Source: Alphaproteobacteria bacterium
GTDB taxonomy: Bacteria > Pseudomonadota > Alphaproteobacteria > Micavibrionales > Micavibrionaceae
DNA length: 64,000 bases
Direction of reading: 5' to 3'
Assembly: GCA_028277665.1 (NCBI GenBank)
Contig: JANQFU010000021.1
Location: forward strand, 1 to 64,000
The notes beneath the pieces are model-generated. The model was not told the DNA's origin. It was given only the letters and a program-made list of their open reading frames with translations, and did not search any database. Each line of letters starts with the position of its first letter. Positions within the stretch are counted from its first letter, which is position 1. The translations under genes were made by a program, and so were the position numbers. Below, piece after piece: positions 35,107-44,399 of the stretch.

Positions 35107-36270
35107 ATGTCGCACACCTCCCCCGCCCTTGAGATTGCCCGGACGCTTGTCAGCTATCCGAGCGTGACGCCCGTGGATGCCGGCGTACAGGACTGGATCG
35201 CGCATCGGCTGGAGCGTCTGGGGTTTACCTGTACGCACCTGCATTACGGTGAGGTGCAAAACCTGTTTGCGGTTCTGGAGCCGAAAGCGAATACAAACAC
35301 AGCGAAACAGGGCCGGCATTTTTGTTTTGCGGGTCATACGGATGTCGTGCCGCCGGGGCCGGAAGGGCGGTGGACTCATCCGCCGTTCGGCGCGGTCGTG
35401 ACCGGCGGCAGGCTCTACGGCCGGGGGGCGGCGGATATGAAAGGCAACATTGCCTGTTTCATTGCGGCGGTCGAACAGTATGTCGAAACATACGGCCCGC
35501 CTTGCGCGCCGCTCTCGTTCCTGATTACAGGCGACGAAGAAGGCCGGGCGATCGACGGAACGCGGCGCGTTCTCGAATGGCTCGACGCGCGCGGGCCGGA
35601 GGCCATGCCGGATGCGTTTCTGGTCGGGGAGCCGACCAATCCGGTTTGTCTCGGAGAGCAGATCAAGATCGGCCGCCGGGGGTCGATGACAGGACATTTG
35701 CGCGTACAGGGAAAGCAGGGCCATGTCGCCTATCCGGACAAGGCACGGAACCCCGTTCCGGATATGCTCCGTCTTCTTGCCGCGCTGGATGCGCTGGTTC
35801 TCGATGAGGGGAACGCACATTTCGAGCCTTCTAACCTGGAGATAACGACCGTTGACGTCGGGAATGCCGCCGAGAACGTTATTCCGGGTGACGCCTGCGC
35901 CACGTTTAACGTCCGCTTCAACGATCTCTGGGACGCGGAAACTCTGGCTCCGCATATCCGGAAGACTCTTGACGAGGCCGGGATCTCTTATGAACTTGAT
36001 ATGACGTGCAGCGGCGAAAGTTTCCTGACCGCGCCGGGGCCGCTCACCGAAATTGTCGCGGCGGCCGTCGCGCGCGAGACGGGCCGGACCTCCGCCCTGA
36101 CGACCGGCGGCGGGACGTCCGATGCCCGCTTTATCAGCCGGTACCGTCCCGTCGTCGAATTCGGCCTCGTCAACGAGACCATTCATCAGATTGATGAGCA
36201 CGTTGCGATCGCGGATCTCGACACCCTTACAGCCGTTTATGTCCGGATTTTGACGTTATGGTATGCGTGA
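35107..36270 (+). CDS. dapE: Succinyl-diaminopimelate desuccinylase
   Basis: Di-zinc M20 hydrolase of the lysine/DAP pathway. 387 residues from the ATG at 35107 (AAGGAC upstream): metal ligands and catalytic residues at His77-x-Asp79 (GHTDVVPPG), Asp110 (GRGAADMKG) and Glu144/145 (GDEEG), plus GGGTSDARF near the C-terminus. An in-frame GTG at 35080 could extend it by nine residues. Confidence 0.95.
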   Translation: MSHTSPALEIARTLVSYPSVTPVDAGVQDWIAHRLERLGFTCTHLHYGEVQNLFAVLEPKANTNTAKQGRHFCFAGHTDVVPPGPEGRWTHPPFGAVVTGGRLYGRGAADMKGNIACFIAAVEQYVETYGPPCAPLSFLITGDEEGRAIDGTRRVLEWLDARGPEAMPDAFLVGEPTNPVCLGEQIKIGRRGSMTGHLRVQGKQGHVAYPDKARNPVPDMLRLLAALDALVLDEGNAHFEPSNLEITTVDVGNAAENVIPGDACATFNVRFNDLWDAETLAPHIRKTLDEAGISYELDMTCSGESFLTAPGPLTEIVAAAVARETGRTSALTTGGGTSDARFISRYRPVVEFGLVNETIHQIDEHVAIADLDTLTAVYVRILTLWYA

Positions 36271-36348
36271 TTTCGGATAATTTAGCAAAACAACATGCAA
36301 CACGGCAAAGAATCCGGGTTAATGCCTCCCCGATCGATTCAGTTTTTT

Positions 36349-36454
36349 GTCATTGCGAACGACCAACGGGAGTGTGGCCATCCGGAAATTTGGCCAGAAA
36401 ATGCCCCCATGGCTGGCTCATCAGCGAATTATTGAACCTGCACAGCAATGACGG
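36349..36454. repeat. Diverged cattgcgag-family repeat
   Basis: GTCATTGC at 36349-36356 and GCAATGAC at 36445-36452 close a 106-bp element with an internal TGGCCA...TGGCCA pair. Only the ends resemble 2543-2641 and 44318-44389. The 306-base gap between dapE and the Bax-inhibitor gene holds no convincing gene. Confidence 0.5.
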
Positions 36455-36576
36455 ATGGAGAAAATTAACCCGCATTCTTTGCCGTGTCTCTTTCCGTTTC
36501 CCCTTTTCTTCGCGAAAAAAGGCGCTATATTCAACTGAAGTGAGTATGGGTCCTAACAACAAGGTATGAGGGAAAC

Positions 36577-37305
36577 ATGGAACCTGACAGATCGCATCCG
36601 CATTACGCCGCATCCGCACAAAACCCGGGAATCGCGACATATGATACGGGATTGCGCGCCCATTTCCAGCGCGTCTATAACATCATGTCTTTCGGGCTTG
36701 TCGCCACAGGACTTGTTGCATGGGGCGTTTCCCAGAGTGAACAAATGGTGACGATGATCGCGACGACTCCACTCAAATGGATTGTCATGCTGGCTCCGCT
36801 GGCTTTTATCTTTTTCGGCTTCACTCCAGCCCGGATGCGCACGATGTCGTTTCAGGGACTGGTCGGGCTCTTTACAGGGTTCAGTGCCCTGATGGGACTG
36901 TCTCTGTACTACATTTTTCTGTTGTATAGCGGACAGGATATCGTGCGGGTCTTCTTCATCACAGCCGGGATGTTCGCTGCAACATCCATTTACGGCTATA
37001 CAACCCGCAAAGACCTCTCAAGTCTCGGCTCCCTGATGTTTATGGGCCTGATCGGGATCATTATCGCGTCAGTCGTAAACCTGTTCATGCAGTCCGACAT
37101 GCTTCACTTTGTGATCTCCGTGATCGGCGTTGCCGTCTTTACGGGCCTGACGGCCTGGGATACACAGAACATCAAGGAAACCTACGCCCTCGAAAACGGC
37201 GAATCCGGAAATGCCCGGCTTGCCGTTGCGGGCGCTCTCAGCCTATATCTGAATTTCATTAATCTGTTCGTGATGCTTCTGCAACTTCTGGGTAACAGAG
37301 ACTGA
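36577..37305 (+). CDS. Bax inhibitor-1/YccA family membrane protein
   Basis: 242 residues, seven hydrophobic segments. The family features are present: RAHFQRVYNIMSFGLVATG near the start, and TGLTAWDTQNIKE late in the protein (the conserved Asp in the sixth helix region). BI-1 proteins are proton-sensitive calcium-leak channels or regulators of membrane proteases (YccA with FtsH). A strong terminator follows. Confidence 0.9.
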   Translation: MEPDRSHPHYAASAQNPGIATYDTGLRAHFQRVYNIMSFGLVATGLVAWGVSQSEQMVTMIATTPLKWIVMLAPLAFIFFGFTPARMRTMSFQGLVGLFTGFSALMGLSLYYIFLLYSGQDIVRVFFITAGMFAATSIYGYTTRKDLSSLGSLMFMGLIGIIIASVVNLFMQSDMLHFVISVIGVAVFTGLTAWDTQNIKETYALENGESGNARLAVAGALSLYLNFINLFVMLLQLLGNRD

Positions 37306-37334
37306 CCCGGACAAAACACATACAAGAGAATGGA

Positions 37335-37359
37335 CCCGCGCGAATGCGCGGGTTTTTTT
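37335..37359 (+). terminator. Intrinsic terminator
   Basis: CCCGCGC-GAAT-GCGCGGG followed by seven T. Located 30 bases after the Bax-inhibitor-1 gene; the clearest rho-independent terminator in the window. Confidence 0.92.
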
Positions 37360-37415
37360 ATGCCTTTGGACCATTCAAAGTTGCAGAATGAAAATTCTAT
37401 GCTAACCTGAAGAGC

Positions 37416-38984
37416 ATGACAAACGATCCTAAACAGCACCGGATTCTCCTTGTCGAGGATACATTATCACTCGGCGAAATGTACAAAACATATCTCCAGA
37501 AACACGGATACGATGTGACTTTCGTCGCAACCGGCGAAGCGGCCTTGCAAGCCGTTGAAGATGATCCGGGATATCATCTTGTCCTGCTTGACCTGAAACT
37601 TCCGGATATGAGCGGCCTTGATGTTTTCCAGGAATTCAACAAACGCGATTTCAAGGCGCCCGTCATTGTGATTACAGGCCACGGCTCGGTCAATACCGCC
37701 GTTGAAGCCATGCGCTCCGGAGCGCAGGATTTTCTCGTTAAACCGTTTACGATCGAGCGCCTGGGAAATTCTATCCGCATCCAGCTTGAGAAACACGCCG
37801 CATCCAATCATGACAATCCAACAAAAACCGATGCGCCTCCATCTCCCGGAACGGAGTCCGAGTCCGACGCCGCGCAGGCGTCTTCTTCCCCCCTCCTGAC
37901 GCGTGAGGTCAGAGTCGTCGACAAAAATTTCGGCGGTTTTATCGGAACCTCCGCCGTTATCCAGAAAGTCTATGCCCTGATTGAAAACGCCGCACGCAGC
38001 ACGGCAACCGTCTTTATTACCGGCGAATCCGGAACGGGGAAAGAGCTCTGCGCCGAGGCCATTCATAAATATTCGAGCCGCAAGAACCGTCCGTTTGTTC
38101 CCATCAACTGCGCCGCGATCCCGCGCGACCTCATGGAATCCGAATTATTCGGACATGTCAAAGGGGCATTTACCGGTGCAATCGCCGACCGCGACGGTGC
38201 CGCAGCTCTGGCCAATGGCGGCACCCTGTTCCTTGATGAAATCGGGGAAATGGATCCGAATATGCAAACGAAACTTCTGCGGTTTCTCCAGAATTTTGCT
38301 TTTCAGAAAGTCGGCGGCAACCGGCTGGAAAAAACGGACGTCCGAATTATCTGCGCAACGAACAGGGACCCCCTGGAAGAAGTTTCAAAAGGCCGTTTCC
38401 GGGAAGATCTCTATTACCGCCTGTATGTTATCCCGATCCATATGCCACCGTTACGGGACCGGGGACATGACATTCTCGATCTTGCTCTCATGCTTCTGCG
38501 CCGGTTTGCAGAAGAAGAAAAAAAGCCCTTCCGTGAAATCACCCCTGCGGCCGAATCGTCTTTGCTCAATTATAGATGGCCGGGCAATATCCGTGAGCTT
38601 CAGAATATGATTCGAAATATCGTGGTGATGCATGACAGCGAGTTTATCACGCCGGACATGCTTCCGCCCCATATCCTGAATTATACACCGGAGCAGCCGG
38701 TCCCGGCTTTAGATCATGGCCATGGCACAGGAACGCAGACCGGGATCACCGCGAGAGTTGCCTCCCCCGGACCTCTCTCCGGACGCATTCTTCCTCTCTG
38801 GGAAATTGAGAAAAATGCGATCGAGGACGCAATTGCACGTTGCGCCGGGAACATCCCTCGCGCCGCCGCCCTTCTGGAAGTTTCTCCGTCAACGATCTAT
38901 CGCAAACGCGCGCTCTGGGAGAACGGATCACACGATACGGAGGACGGCGAAACCGAATTGTCGGAAGGACATAGCGGCGGATAA
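37416..38984 (+). CDS. NtrC-family sigma-54-dependent response regulator
   Basis: 522 residues: receiver domain with phospho-acceptor Asp59 (LLDLKLPD), a Pro/Ser-rich linker (136-165), AAA+ domain with Walker A GESGTGKE (203-210) and the sigma-54 contact GAFTGA (250-255), and a C-terminal Fis-type HTH (AIARCAGNIPRAAALLEVSPSTIYRKR). No histidine kinase gene is adjacent, so the partner is elsewhere. Sequence features resemble regulators of exopolysaccharide or stress genes (LuxO-like), but the target is unknown. Confidence 0.93.
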   Translation: MTNDPKQHRILLVEDTLSLGEMYKTYLQKHGYDVTFVATGEAALQAVEDDPGYHLVLLDLKLPDMSGLDVFQEFNKRDFKAPVIVITGHGSVNTAVEAMRSGAQDFLVKPFTIERLGNSIRIQLEKHAASNHDNPTKTDAPPSPGTESESDAAQASSSPLLTREVRVVDKNFGGFIGTSAVIQKVYALIENAARSTATVFITGESGTGKELCAEAIHKYSSRKNRPFVPINCAAIPRDLMESELFGHVKGAFTGAIADRDGAAALANGGTLFLDEIGEMDPNMQTKLLRFLQNFAFQKVGGNRLEKTDVRIICATNRDPLEEVSKGRFREDLYYRLYVIPIHMPPLRDRGHDILDLALMLLRRFAEEEKKPFREITPAAESSLLNYRWPGNIRELQNMIRNIVVMHDSEFITPDMLPPHILNYTPEQPVPALDHGHGTGTQTGITARVASPGPLSGRILPLWEIEKNAIEDAIARCAGNIPRAAALLEVSPSTIYRKRALWENGSHDTEDGETELSEGHSGG

Positions 38985-39072
38985 CTTCTCCCAAAGGGAA
39001 AACTTTCCTGTTTGTAAAAATTGTGCTTGAAATCTGATCCGCACATGGTAAAACTCATGCGCATTCAATGAA

Positions 39073-39148
39073 GGGCCCGTAGCTCAGCTGGGAGAGCGTC
39101 GCAATGGCATTGCGAAGGTCGTCGGTTCGATCCCGATCGGGTCCACCA
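39073..39148 (+). tRNA. tRNA-Ala (anticodon GGC)
   Basis: Acceptor stem GGGCCCG pairs with CGGGTCC, D arm GCTC...GAGC, anticodon stem TCGCA/TGCGA around ATGGCAT (anticodon GGC), T arm GTCGG-TTCGATC-CCGAT, 3' CCA encoded. 76 bases. Decodes GCC/GCU. The 110 bases after it hold no further feature. Confidence 0.97.
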
Positions 39149-39258
39149 CCCTTCGTCCTTACAGGTCTCGGGAGGCTTACGCCAGTAGTTGGTGGGCGTC
39201 GTACGTCTGAGGCATTTCTCCGACATCAGGGAATTCCAGACATTTGTCTGATTGTGCC

Positions 39259-40644
39259 CTAAAAACTATACCGCACACCCGCATAGACGTTCGTGTTGTC
39301 TTCGAGCTGGCCGAAGAAGGTATGGCGTTTGTGGCCCCAGAAGACATTCCCGCCGGCTTCGACGTTCCAGCGGTCGTCGATCTTGTAATGGACTTTCGGG
39401 CGGACGTAGCCGTCCCGCTCGGTCGGTGACCAGAAGTTGAAGAGCGAGAGTGTGAGGTTCTGGTTCATCAGCGTTTTGGTCAGGCTCACCGTGTAGACCT
39501 GCCGGTTTTCGTCGGGCAACGGTGCGCCGGGCGGGCTTATGCGCTGGTGCCGGTCGTAATGCCGGGTTTTCTCCAGATAAGCCTGAAAGCCGCCGGTCAG
39601 TTCATGCGCGAGTTCCTGCTCATAGCCGAGCAAGATGCGGATCTGGTCGTTTGTGATTGTGAGATCGTCCCCGCCGTCGTCATCCAGAGAATCATACCAG
39701 GCGAGCTCGATATTCCCGATCCCCGCGGCAACAGGCCCGCGCAAGGACGCGCCATAGACCCGAAGGCGCGGGAACCAGACGCGCTGCTCTAACGGCAATT
39801 GCCCCTGCGGATTTTTCCAGTAGCCGTCATAGAAATAAAGCGCGGCTTCCGTGCCGCTGAAATTCCGGTACAGGCGCGCGGCCCATTCATCCTCTCCGAA
39901 CCATGCGCTGCGCATGTCGGCGCGTACGGGATCGGCCGTCCCGGTGAGAGTTCCGGCAAAGGGGTTATAGACGCTGACTCGCCGGCCGTCGGCATAGCGG
40001 TCCGCATCGAAATTCGGCGTATACACGACATCGAGATTTGCAAGGCCGGTGAAGAAAGACGTTTTGAGCGCGTCGGACGGAGCTTTGAGATATTCCAGAT
40101 CCCGGCCGATAAAGAAAGAATCATAATCTTTGGGGAACATATCATTGAGGAAGAGCAAATCTCCCGTCCCCCATGTGAGGACCTGCCGCCCGAGTTTGAG
40201 ATCCATGAAATCCGTCGCGCGCCAGCTTACGAAGGCCTCACGGAGATCGATCACGCCGTCGCCGGTCTGGAGATCCACGCCGTACCGCCCGGCCACGGGA
40301 TCATAGAGAAGATCCGTCGTGACGCGCGCACTGACGGTGTTCCAGTGCTTTTCAGCCTGAAGCTGGAGCCGGGCCTCGCCGAGGCTCGCCTCTTTTTCGA
40401 GCGGCGTCTCGTTCCACCGGACCCCGCCGCGCACTTCAAAAAATCCGGTGAGATCAAACGGCAGGGAGGAAGACCCTTCTTCATATATGTTCTCATCATC
40501 GCCGCCGAAATCCGGCAGCGGCGGCGGCACGTCCTCCGCGCTTTGTGTGCTTCCGCCCAGCCCCGCCGGCAGAGACGGCATTTGCGCATAGGCGGGAGTC
40601 GCCGCAAACATGAGAACGGCGACAGAACAGGATTTTAAAAACAT
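39259..40644 (-). CDS. Outer-membrane beta-barrel protein of MMPL/LolA-like operon
   Basis: 461 residues with a signal peptide (MFLKSCSVAVLMFAATPAYAQ), a Pro-rich acidic linker, and then many amphipathic beta strands ending in the C-terminal Phe of GVRYSF, typical of BAM substrates. The pattern resembles DUF1302/'alginate export'-like barrels that accompany MMPL transporters. Third gene of the operon MMPL > LolA-like > barrel, though a repeat lies before it. An upstream ATG at 40692 would spoil the signal peptide. Confidence 0.8.
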   Translation of the reverse strand: MFLKSCSVAVLMFAATPAYAQMPSLPAGLGGSTQSAEDVPPPLPDFGGDDENIYEEGSSSLPFDLTGFFEVRGGVRWNETPLEKEASLGEARLQLQAEKHWNTVSARVTTDLLYDPVAGRYGVDLQTGDGVIDLREAFVSWRATDFMDLKLGRQVLTWGTGDLLFLNDMFPKDYDSFFIGRDLEYLKAPSDALKTSFFTGLANLDVVYTPNFDADRYADGRRVSVYNPFAGTLTGTADPVRADMRSAWFGEDEWAARLYRNFSGTEAALYFYDGYWKNPQGQLPLEQRVWFPRLRVYGASLRGPVAAGIGNIELAWYDSLDDDGGDDLTITNDQIRILLGYEQELAHELTGGFQAYLEKTRHYDRHQRISPPGAPLPDENRQVYTVSLTKTLMNQNLTLSLFNFWSPTERDGYVRPKVHYKIDDRWNVEAGGNVFWGHKRHTFFGQLEDNTNVYAGVRYSF

Positions 40645-40697
40645 CGAAATCCCGAAATTTATATCGCGCCTTGAAAAACAGGTGCTTTTCATCTGGC

Positions 40698-40720
40698 GAG
40701 ATTTGGTGTCCGGGATCTCT
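40698..40720. repeat. Short dispersed repeat (copy 2 of 2)
   Basis: Reverse complement, with one mismatch, of 6257-6279. Located just upstream of the barrel protein gene. Confidence 0.5.
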
Positions 40721-40842
40721 GTCAGGAGGCCCCGGCTCTGCGCAAAATCTCCGCCTGCGCGGAGTTTTTGCTTGTCCGGGGTTGCGAACCTGATGACGGG
40801 AGATGAAACGGATTTAATCATGCGCGTGTCCTTAAATGTATT

Positions 40843-40910
40843 GTCATTCCCGCGAAGGCGGGAATCTTCATGTCATAAGCCGGAAGATGCCCGCTTCCGC
40901 GGGCATGACG
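40843..40910. repeat. Palindromic repeat (cgtcattcccgcg family)
   Basis: GTCATTCCCGCGAAGGCGGGAATCTTCA at the left and GATGCCCGCTTCCGCGGGCATGACG at the right. It lies within the MMPL operon, in the 288 bases between the LolA-like and barrel genes. Confidence 0.85.
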
Positions 40911-40932
40911 TGCAAATATTTTACAAAAACAA

Positions 40933-41727
40933 TCATTTCAAATACCGGCGCGGGGGATTGCGGAGGTAACGCTCTGTGAAGACATCCGGCAAACCGACAT
41001 TATAGGTGACATCCAGAAATGTCTGAACCGTTTCCCCGCCGCTGCGCAGGTCTTTCATGCGCGATTGCATGACGGTCGGAAAGCCGTCGATCGTCTCGAC
41101 TTTTTCGACACTGTTCTCGCGGTATTTCCGGCCTTTGGCGTCAAAAAATTCGGTTTTGACCGGGATGAATGTCGCTTTGTGGATATAGTTTTTGTACCAG
41201 GAAAATTCGACGCTTCCCGGATCGACCGGCACGCTTTTCAGGATGTAGTAATCATCCGTTTCTTCCAAAAGCTCGTGATGGTCTTCTTCCGGGTTCCGGC
41301 CGGAGACGTCTTCATAAAAGTAATGGGAGCCGACAAAACTCGTCCGCTCGTCGCTCGCCGCGATCCGTTTTACAAGGTCGAGAGCCGGGAGGTAGAGCCA
41401 GCGATCGTCATCCGCGCCGACATGTTTCCAGACCAGAAACGCCGTTTTATCAACATCCGCCGGGCGGCTGAAATAGACGTAGAATTTTTGTTCTCCCTCG
41501 TCCGCACCGTCCGGATCGACATCCTTACGGAGGATTGTGAATTCGCGCGAGCGTTTGCGGCCCTGAGCGTCGGTGATGACCATCCGCACGGAGGCGCGGC
41601 CGTCCTCGCCCTGAAAGTAAGAGACATGATTGGCCTTGTCGACGATTTCGTCGACGCTCATCTTTGCGGCCTGAGCGGTGCCCGTCCCCAACAGCAGAAT
41701 AGCGGCAACCCCTAAGAAAAACTTCAT
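40933..41727 (-). CDS. Outer-membrane lipoprotein-sorting (LolA-like) protein
   Basis: 264 residues: signal peptide (first ~20, TGTAQA), then an 11-stranded LolA/LppX-like half barrel (DUF4412/'outer membrane lipoprotein-sorting protein' type) with TILRKDVDPDGADEGEQKFYVYFSRPADVDKTAFLVWKH and DRWLYLPALDLVKRI. Proteins of this kind probably shuttle a lipid between an RND/MMPL transporter and the outer membrane. Start overlaps the MMPL stop by four bases. Confidence 0.85.
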   Translation of the reverse strand: MKFFLGVAAILLLGTGTAQAAKMSVDEIVDKANHVSYFQGEDGRASVRMVITDAQGRKRSREFTILRKDVDPDGADEGEQKFYVYFSRPADVDKTAFLVWKHVGADDDRWLYLPALDLVKRIAASDERTSFVGSHYFYEDVSGRNPEEDHHELLEETDDYYILKSVPVDPGSVEFSWYKNYIHKATFIPVKTEFFDAKGRKYRENSVEKVETIDGFPTVMQSRMKDLRSGGETVQTFLDVTYNVGLPDVFTERYLRNPPRRYLK

Positions 41728-44288
41728 GACGTCTCTCCCTTCTTCTTGAACAGATATTTTTCCAACAGTTTGATTGTGGCCGGCAGGATCAGCAGGCTCG
41801 CGATTCCGGCGAACAGCAAAATAGCCGAAATGAAGAAGCCGACCGTTTTATACGGCACAAGCGGCGCGGCCAGAAGCGGCAGGAAGCCGACACCGATCAC
41901 GATAACGTTCCGCGTGATCGCCCGGGCGGGCTCCCCAAAGACGGGACCGATTGTCTCTTTCCATGACGGATAATTCGCAGCCATTTCCCGGGATCGCGCA
42001 AGGAAGTGGATCGCGTAGTCGACGGCGAGCCCCAGCGAAAGCGAGGAGAGAACCGCGACGGGCATATCGTAATCCTTCCCGACAAGGCCGATGATCCCGT
42101 AGATAAAGGCAATCGTGACCGTGAGCGGAATCATGCACAGGGCTCCCCACAGAATCGAGCGGAACAGGACGGCCATCATCGCGAGGACGATCGCAAAAGA
42201 CCCCAGGAATGCGCTGACCATACCGCTGACCATTTTGGCCTGCCAGACCGTGTTGATGTAGGTCAGGCCGAACCAGTTATGATCGAGCGCAATCGGCATG
42301 TCGTGGGTTGCGAAATACGCCTCGACATCGGCGACGACTTCATTCATGTCCTTGTTGTCTCCGCTTTTGAGCTGAAGCCACAGGACGGTCTTGTCATAGG
42401 CCGGCGTTGTGAAGTGCCACAGATCGTCCGGCCGGTGCGAGTTCTGATAGGTGATCAGGGTCTGCGCCACTGCCGCGCGCGTGTCCGGGATCCGGAACGC
42501 TTCTTCCTCCCCGAGGAACAATTCGCGGTGAACTGTTTTCACGATGTCGGGCAGTGCGTTGATTTTCCCGACGCGGCCGGTCCCGACCAGATAATCCTGC
42601 ACGTCTGATAACGCACGCAGAAGCTCGGGATCTTTGAAGATCTCTCCGGCGGCATTGGCATCGTCGATCAGGATCGAGATGTTATCCCATGCCTCCCATT
42701 CGGAGTCGCTTCCGGCGTTATCGCTCCTGCCGTAGACGTATTCGCGCAGCGCATCAAAATCTCCGCCGGATTCGTTCCATTGTGCCAGAGCCTCTTTCGC
42801 TGCGGGGGTGTTCATTTCCTCCAGCCCTTCGCGCAAAGTCTTGTCGACGTGGACGGCGGCGGGCTCTTTCGGGCTCAGTTCCAGATAGGCCATGTAGGTC
42901 CCGGCAAAGCGTTCGTTGAGCTCCCGGTCCGCGACGCGAATATCATGGCTCTCCGTAAACCATTTGACCGGGTTGTCGTTAATCTGGATTTTCGAGATCC
43001 CGTAAGCCGCGACACCAATCAGAACCAGCACGCCGGCAAGGATCAGTTTCGCATGCGCATAAGTGAAGGGGCCGAGGCAGGCCAGAAAACGCCCGCAATT
43101 GACCGGGCTGTGCTCGAGACCGAAATCCCCGAATTTGTCTTCACGCATCAGCATGATATAGGCGGGGATCAGCGTGATCGTCAGGAACCAGGCCAGCACG
43201 ACCCCGAGCGCAATAAAGATCCCGAAGACCTGCACGGGCGGGATCGGCGTAAAGGCGAGAGAGCCGAACCCGGCAGCCGTCGTCAACGTCGTAAAGAGCA
43301 TCGGCTTGCTGAGCTCTCCCATGACATGTTCGAGCGTCTTGCGGCGATCCTTGAATGCCGGGTAGCGGTCGAAGAAGTCCGAGAGAATATGCACCGCATC
43401 CAGAACGGCAATCGGCATGATGAAGACCGGAATCATGGAACTCATGATATGGACCGTATTTCCGGTCATGACGAGTGCGCCCATCGTGATGATCACAGAG
43501 ACCATCGCCACAATCATCGGCGAGACGACGAGGGAAACTTTCTGGAAGAACAGCCACATCAGAAGGAAAATAAGAACCATCGCCATTGGCGCGGAGACCG
43601 CCATCTGTATAAACATCTCAACGCCGAACGTATCCTGCGCGACAGGCAGGCCCGTGATGTGATAGGTTTCTTCCCCGTCAAACGTTGCGATTTTCTCCCG
43701 CAGGGACTGCGAGACACGGTAGCTGATATCCTTGCTGACGATCGGCACGTACAGAGCCAGAGATTTCCCGTCATCGGAGACGAGCGTGTTGTTGAGGAAC
43801 GGGATGTGTCCGGCCTTGTCCGAGACGGCCTGCGCCGCCTCTTCGGTATCCGGCGGCGTTTTCATGAGCCATTCGAAACTGACGGTTCCCAGGCCTGCCT
43901 GTTCGATGTTGTCGACCGTCGACGGCGCGATGATGTCGCGCTCAATCACGCCCTCTATTCCTTTGGCGTATTCGGTCAGTTCATAGACATGCGCGAGGGT
44001 TTTCGGATTGAAGACGCCGCTTTCGTGGTTTTTGTCGATCACGCCCACCACGATGATATCGTTCAGGCCGTATTCGGCTTTCCGGTCGTTGTGGAAGACC
44101 CGGACCGGTTCATGCGGGGAGAGCATGTTCTCCGGGTCCGTATCGACTTTCAGGGCAGGGAGAAAAGACACACGGTCCGGCCACAGGCTCGGCGCGGCAA
44201 CGCCCACCACAAAAAAGACACTGACAAGCGCCGCGAGGATCATCGCCGCTTTCGGACGCCGCACCGCGGCTTCACTTAAAATCTGCAT
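41724..44288 (-). CDS. MMPL/RND-type lipid exporter
   Basis: 854 residues with 12 predicted membrane helices in two halves, each with a large periplasmic loop (about 40-230 and 450-640). The sterol-sensing-like segments SVIITMGALVMTGNTVHIMSSMIPVFIMPIAVLDAVH and AVDYAIHFLAR, and the GxxxD-type motif typical of MMPL, are visible. Closest in layout to hopanoid transporter HpnN and similar lipid exporters. AAGGAG precedes the ATG. First gene of the three-gene operon. Confidence 0.9.
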   Translation of the reverse strand: MQILSEAAVRRPKAAMILAALVSVFFVVGVAAPSLWPDRVSFLPALKVDTDPENMLSPHEPVRVFHNDRKAEYGLNDIIVVGVIDKNHESGVFNPKTLAHVYELTEYAKGIEGVIERDIIAPSTVDNIEQAGLGTVSFEWLMKTPPDTEEAAQAVSDKAGHIPFLNNTLVSDDGKSLALYVPIVSKDISYRVSQSLREKIATFDGEETYHITGLPVAQDTFGVEMFIQMAVSAPMAMVLIFLLMWLFFQKVSLVVSPMIVAMVSVIITMGALVMTGNTVHIMSSMIPVFIMPIAVLDAVHILSDFFDRYPAFKDRRKTLEHVMGELSKPMLFTTLTTAAGFGSLAFTPIPPVQVFGIFIALGVVLAWFLTITLIPAYIMLMREDKFGDFGLEHSPVNCGRFLACLGPFTYAHAKLILAGVLVLIGVAAYGISKIQINDNPVKWFTESHDIRVADRELNERFAGTYMAYLELSPKEPAAVHVDKTLREGLEEMNTPAAKEALAQWNESGGDFDALREYVYGRSDNAGSDSEWEAWDNISILIDDANAAGEIFKDPELLRALSDVQDYLVGTGRVGKINALPDIVKTVHRELFLGEEEAFRIPDTRAAVAQTLITYQNSHRPDDLWHFTTPAYDKTVLWLQLKSGDNKDMNEVVADVEAYFATHDMPIALDHNWFGLTYINTVWQAKMVSGMVSAFLGSFAIVLAMMAVLFRSILWGALCMIPLTVTIAFIYGIIGLVGKDYDMPVAVLSSLSLGLAVDYAIHFLARSREMAANYPSWKETIGPVFGEPARAITRNVIVIGVGFLPLLAAPLVPYKTVGFFISAILLFAGIASLLILPATIKLLEKYLFKKKGETS

Positions 44289-44317
44289 CTTTTCACGTCT
44301 CCTTTCTTAATTTATTA

Positions 44318-44389
44318 CCGTCAATTGCGAGGAAGCAATCCAGAATTTTACTGGATTGCCGCGCTCCCTCTGGTCGCTCGCAATGACGG
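44318..44389. repeat. Palindromic intergenic repeat (cattgcgag family)
   Basis: CCGTCAATTGCGAG at the left and CTCGCAATGACGG at the right, with internal GCAATCCAG and CTGGATTGC. Close relative of 2543-2641. Lies between the MMPL and SQR genes. Confidence 0.82.
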
Positions 44390-44399
44390 CAAAATCATT

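Noticed and set aside
42780-44279. 499-codon frame antisense to the MMPL transporter
   Set aside because: Composition (His, Arg, Asp) is that of a shadow frame; the MMPL gene is well supported.
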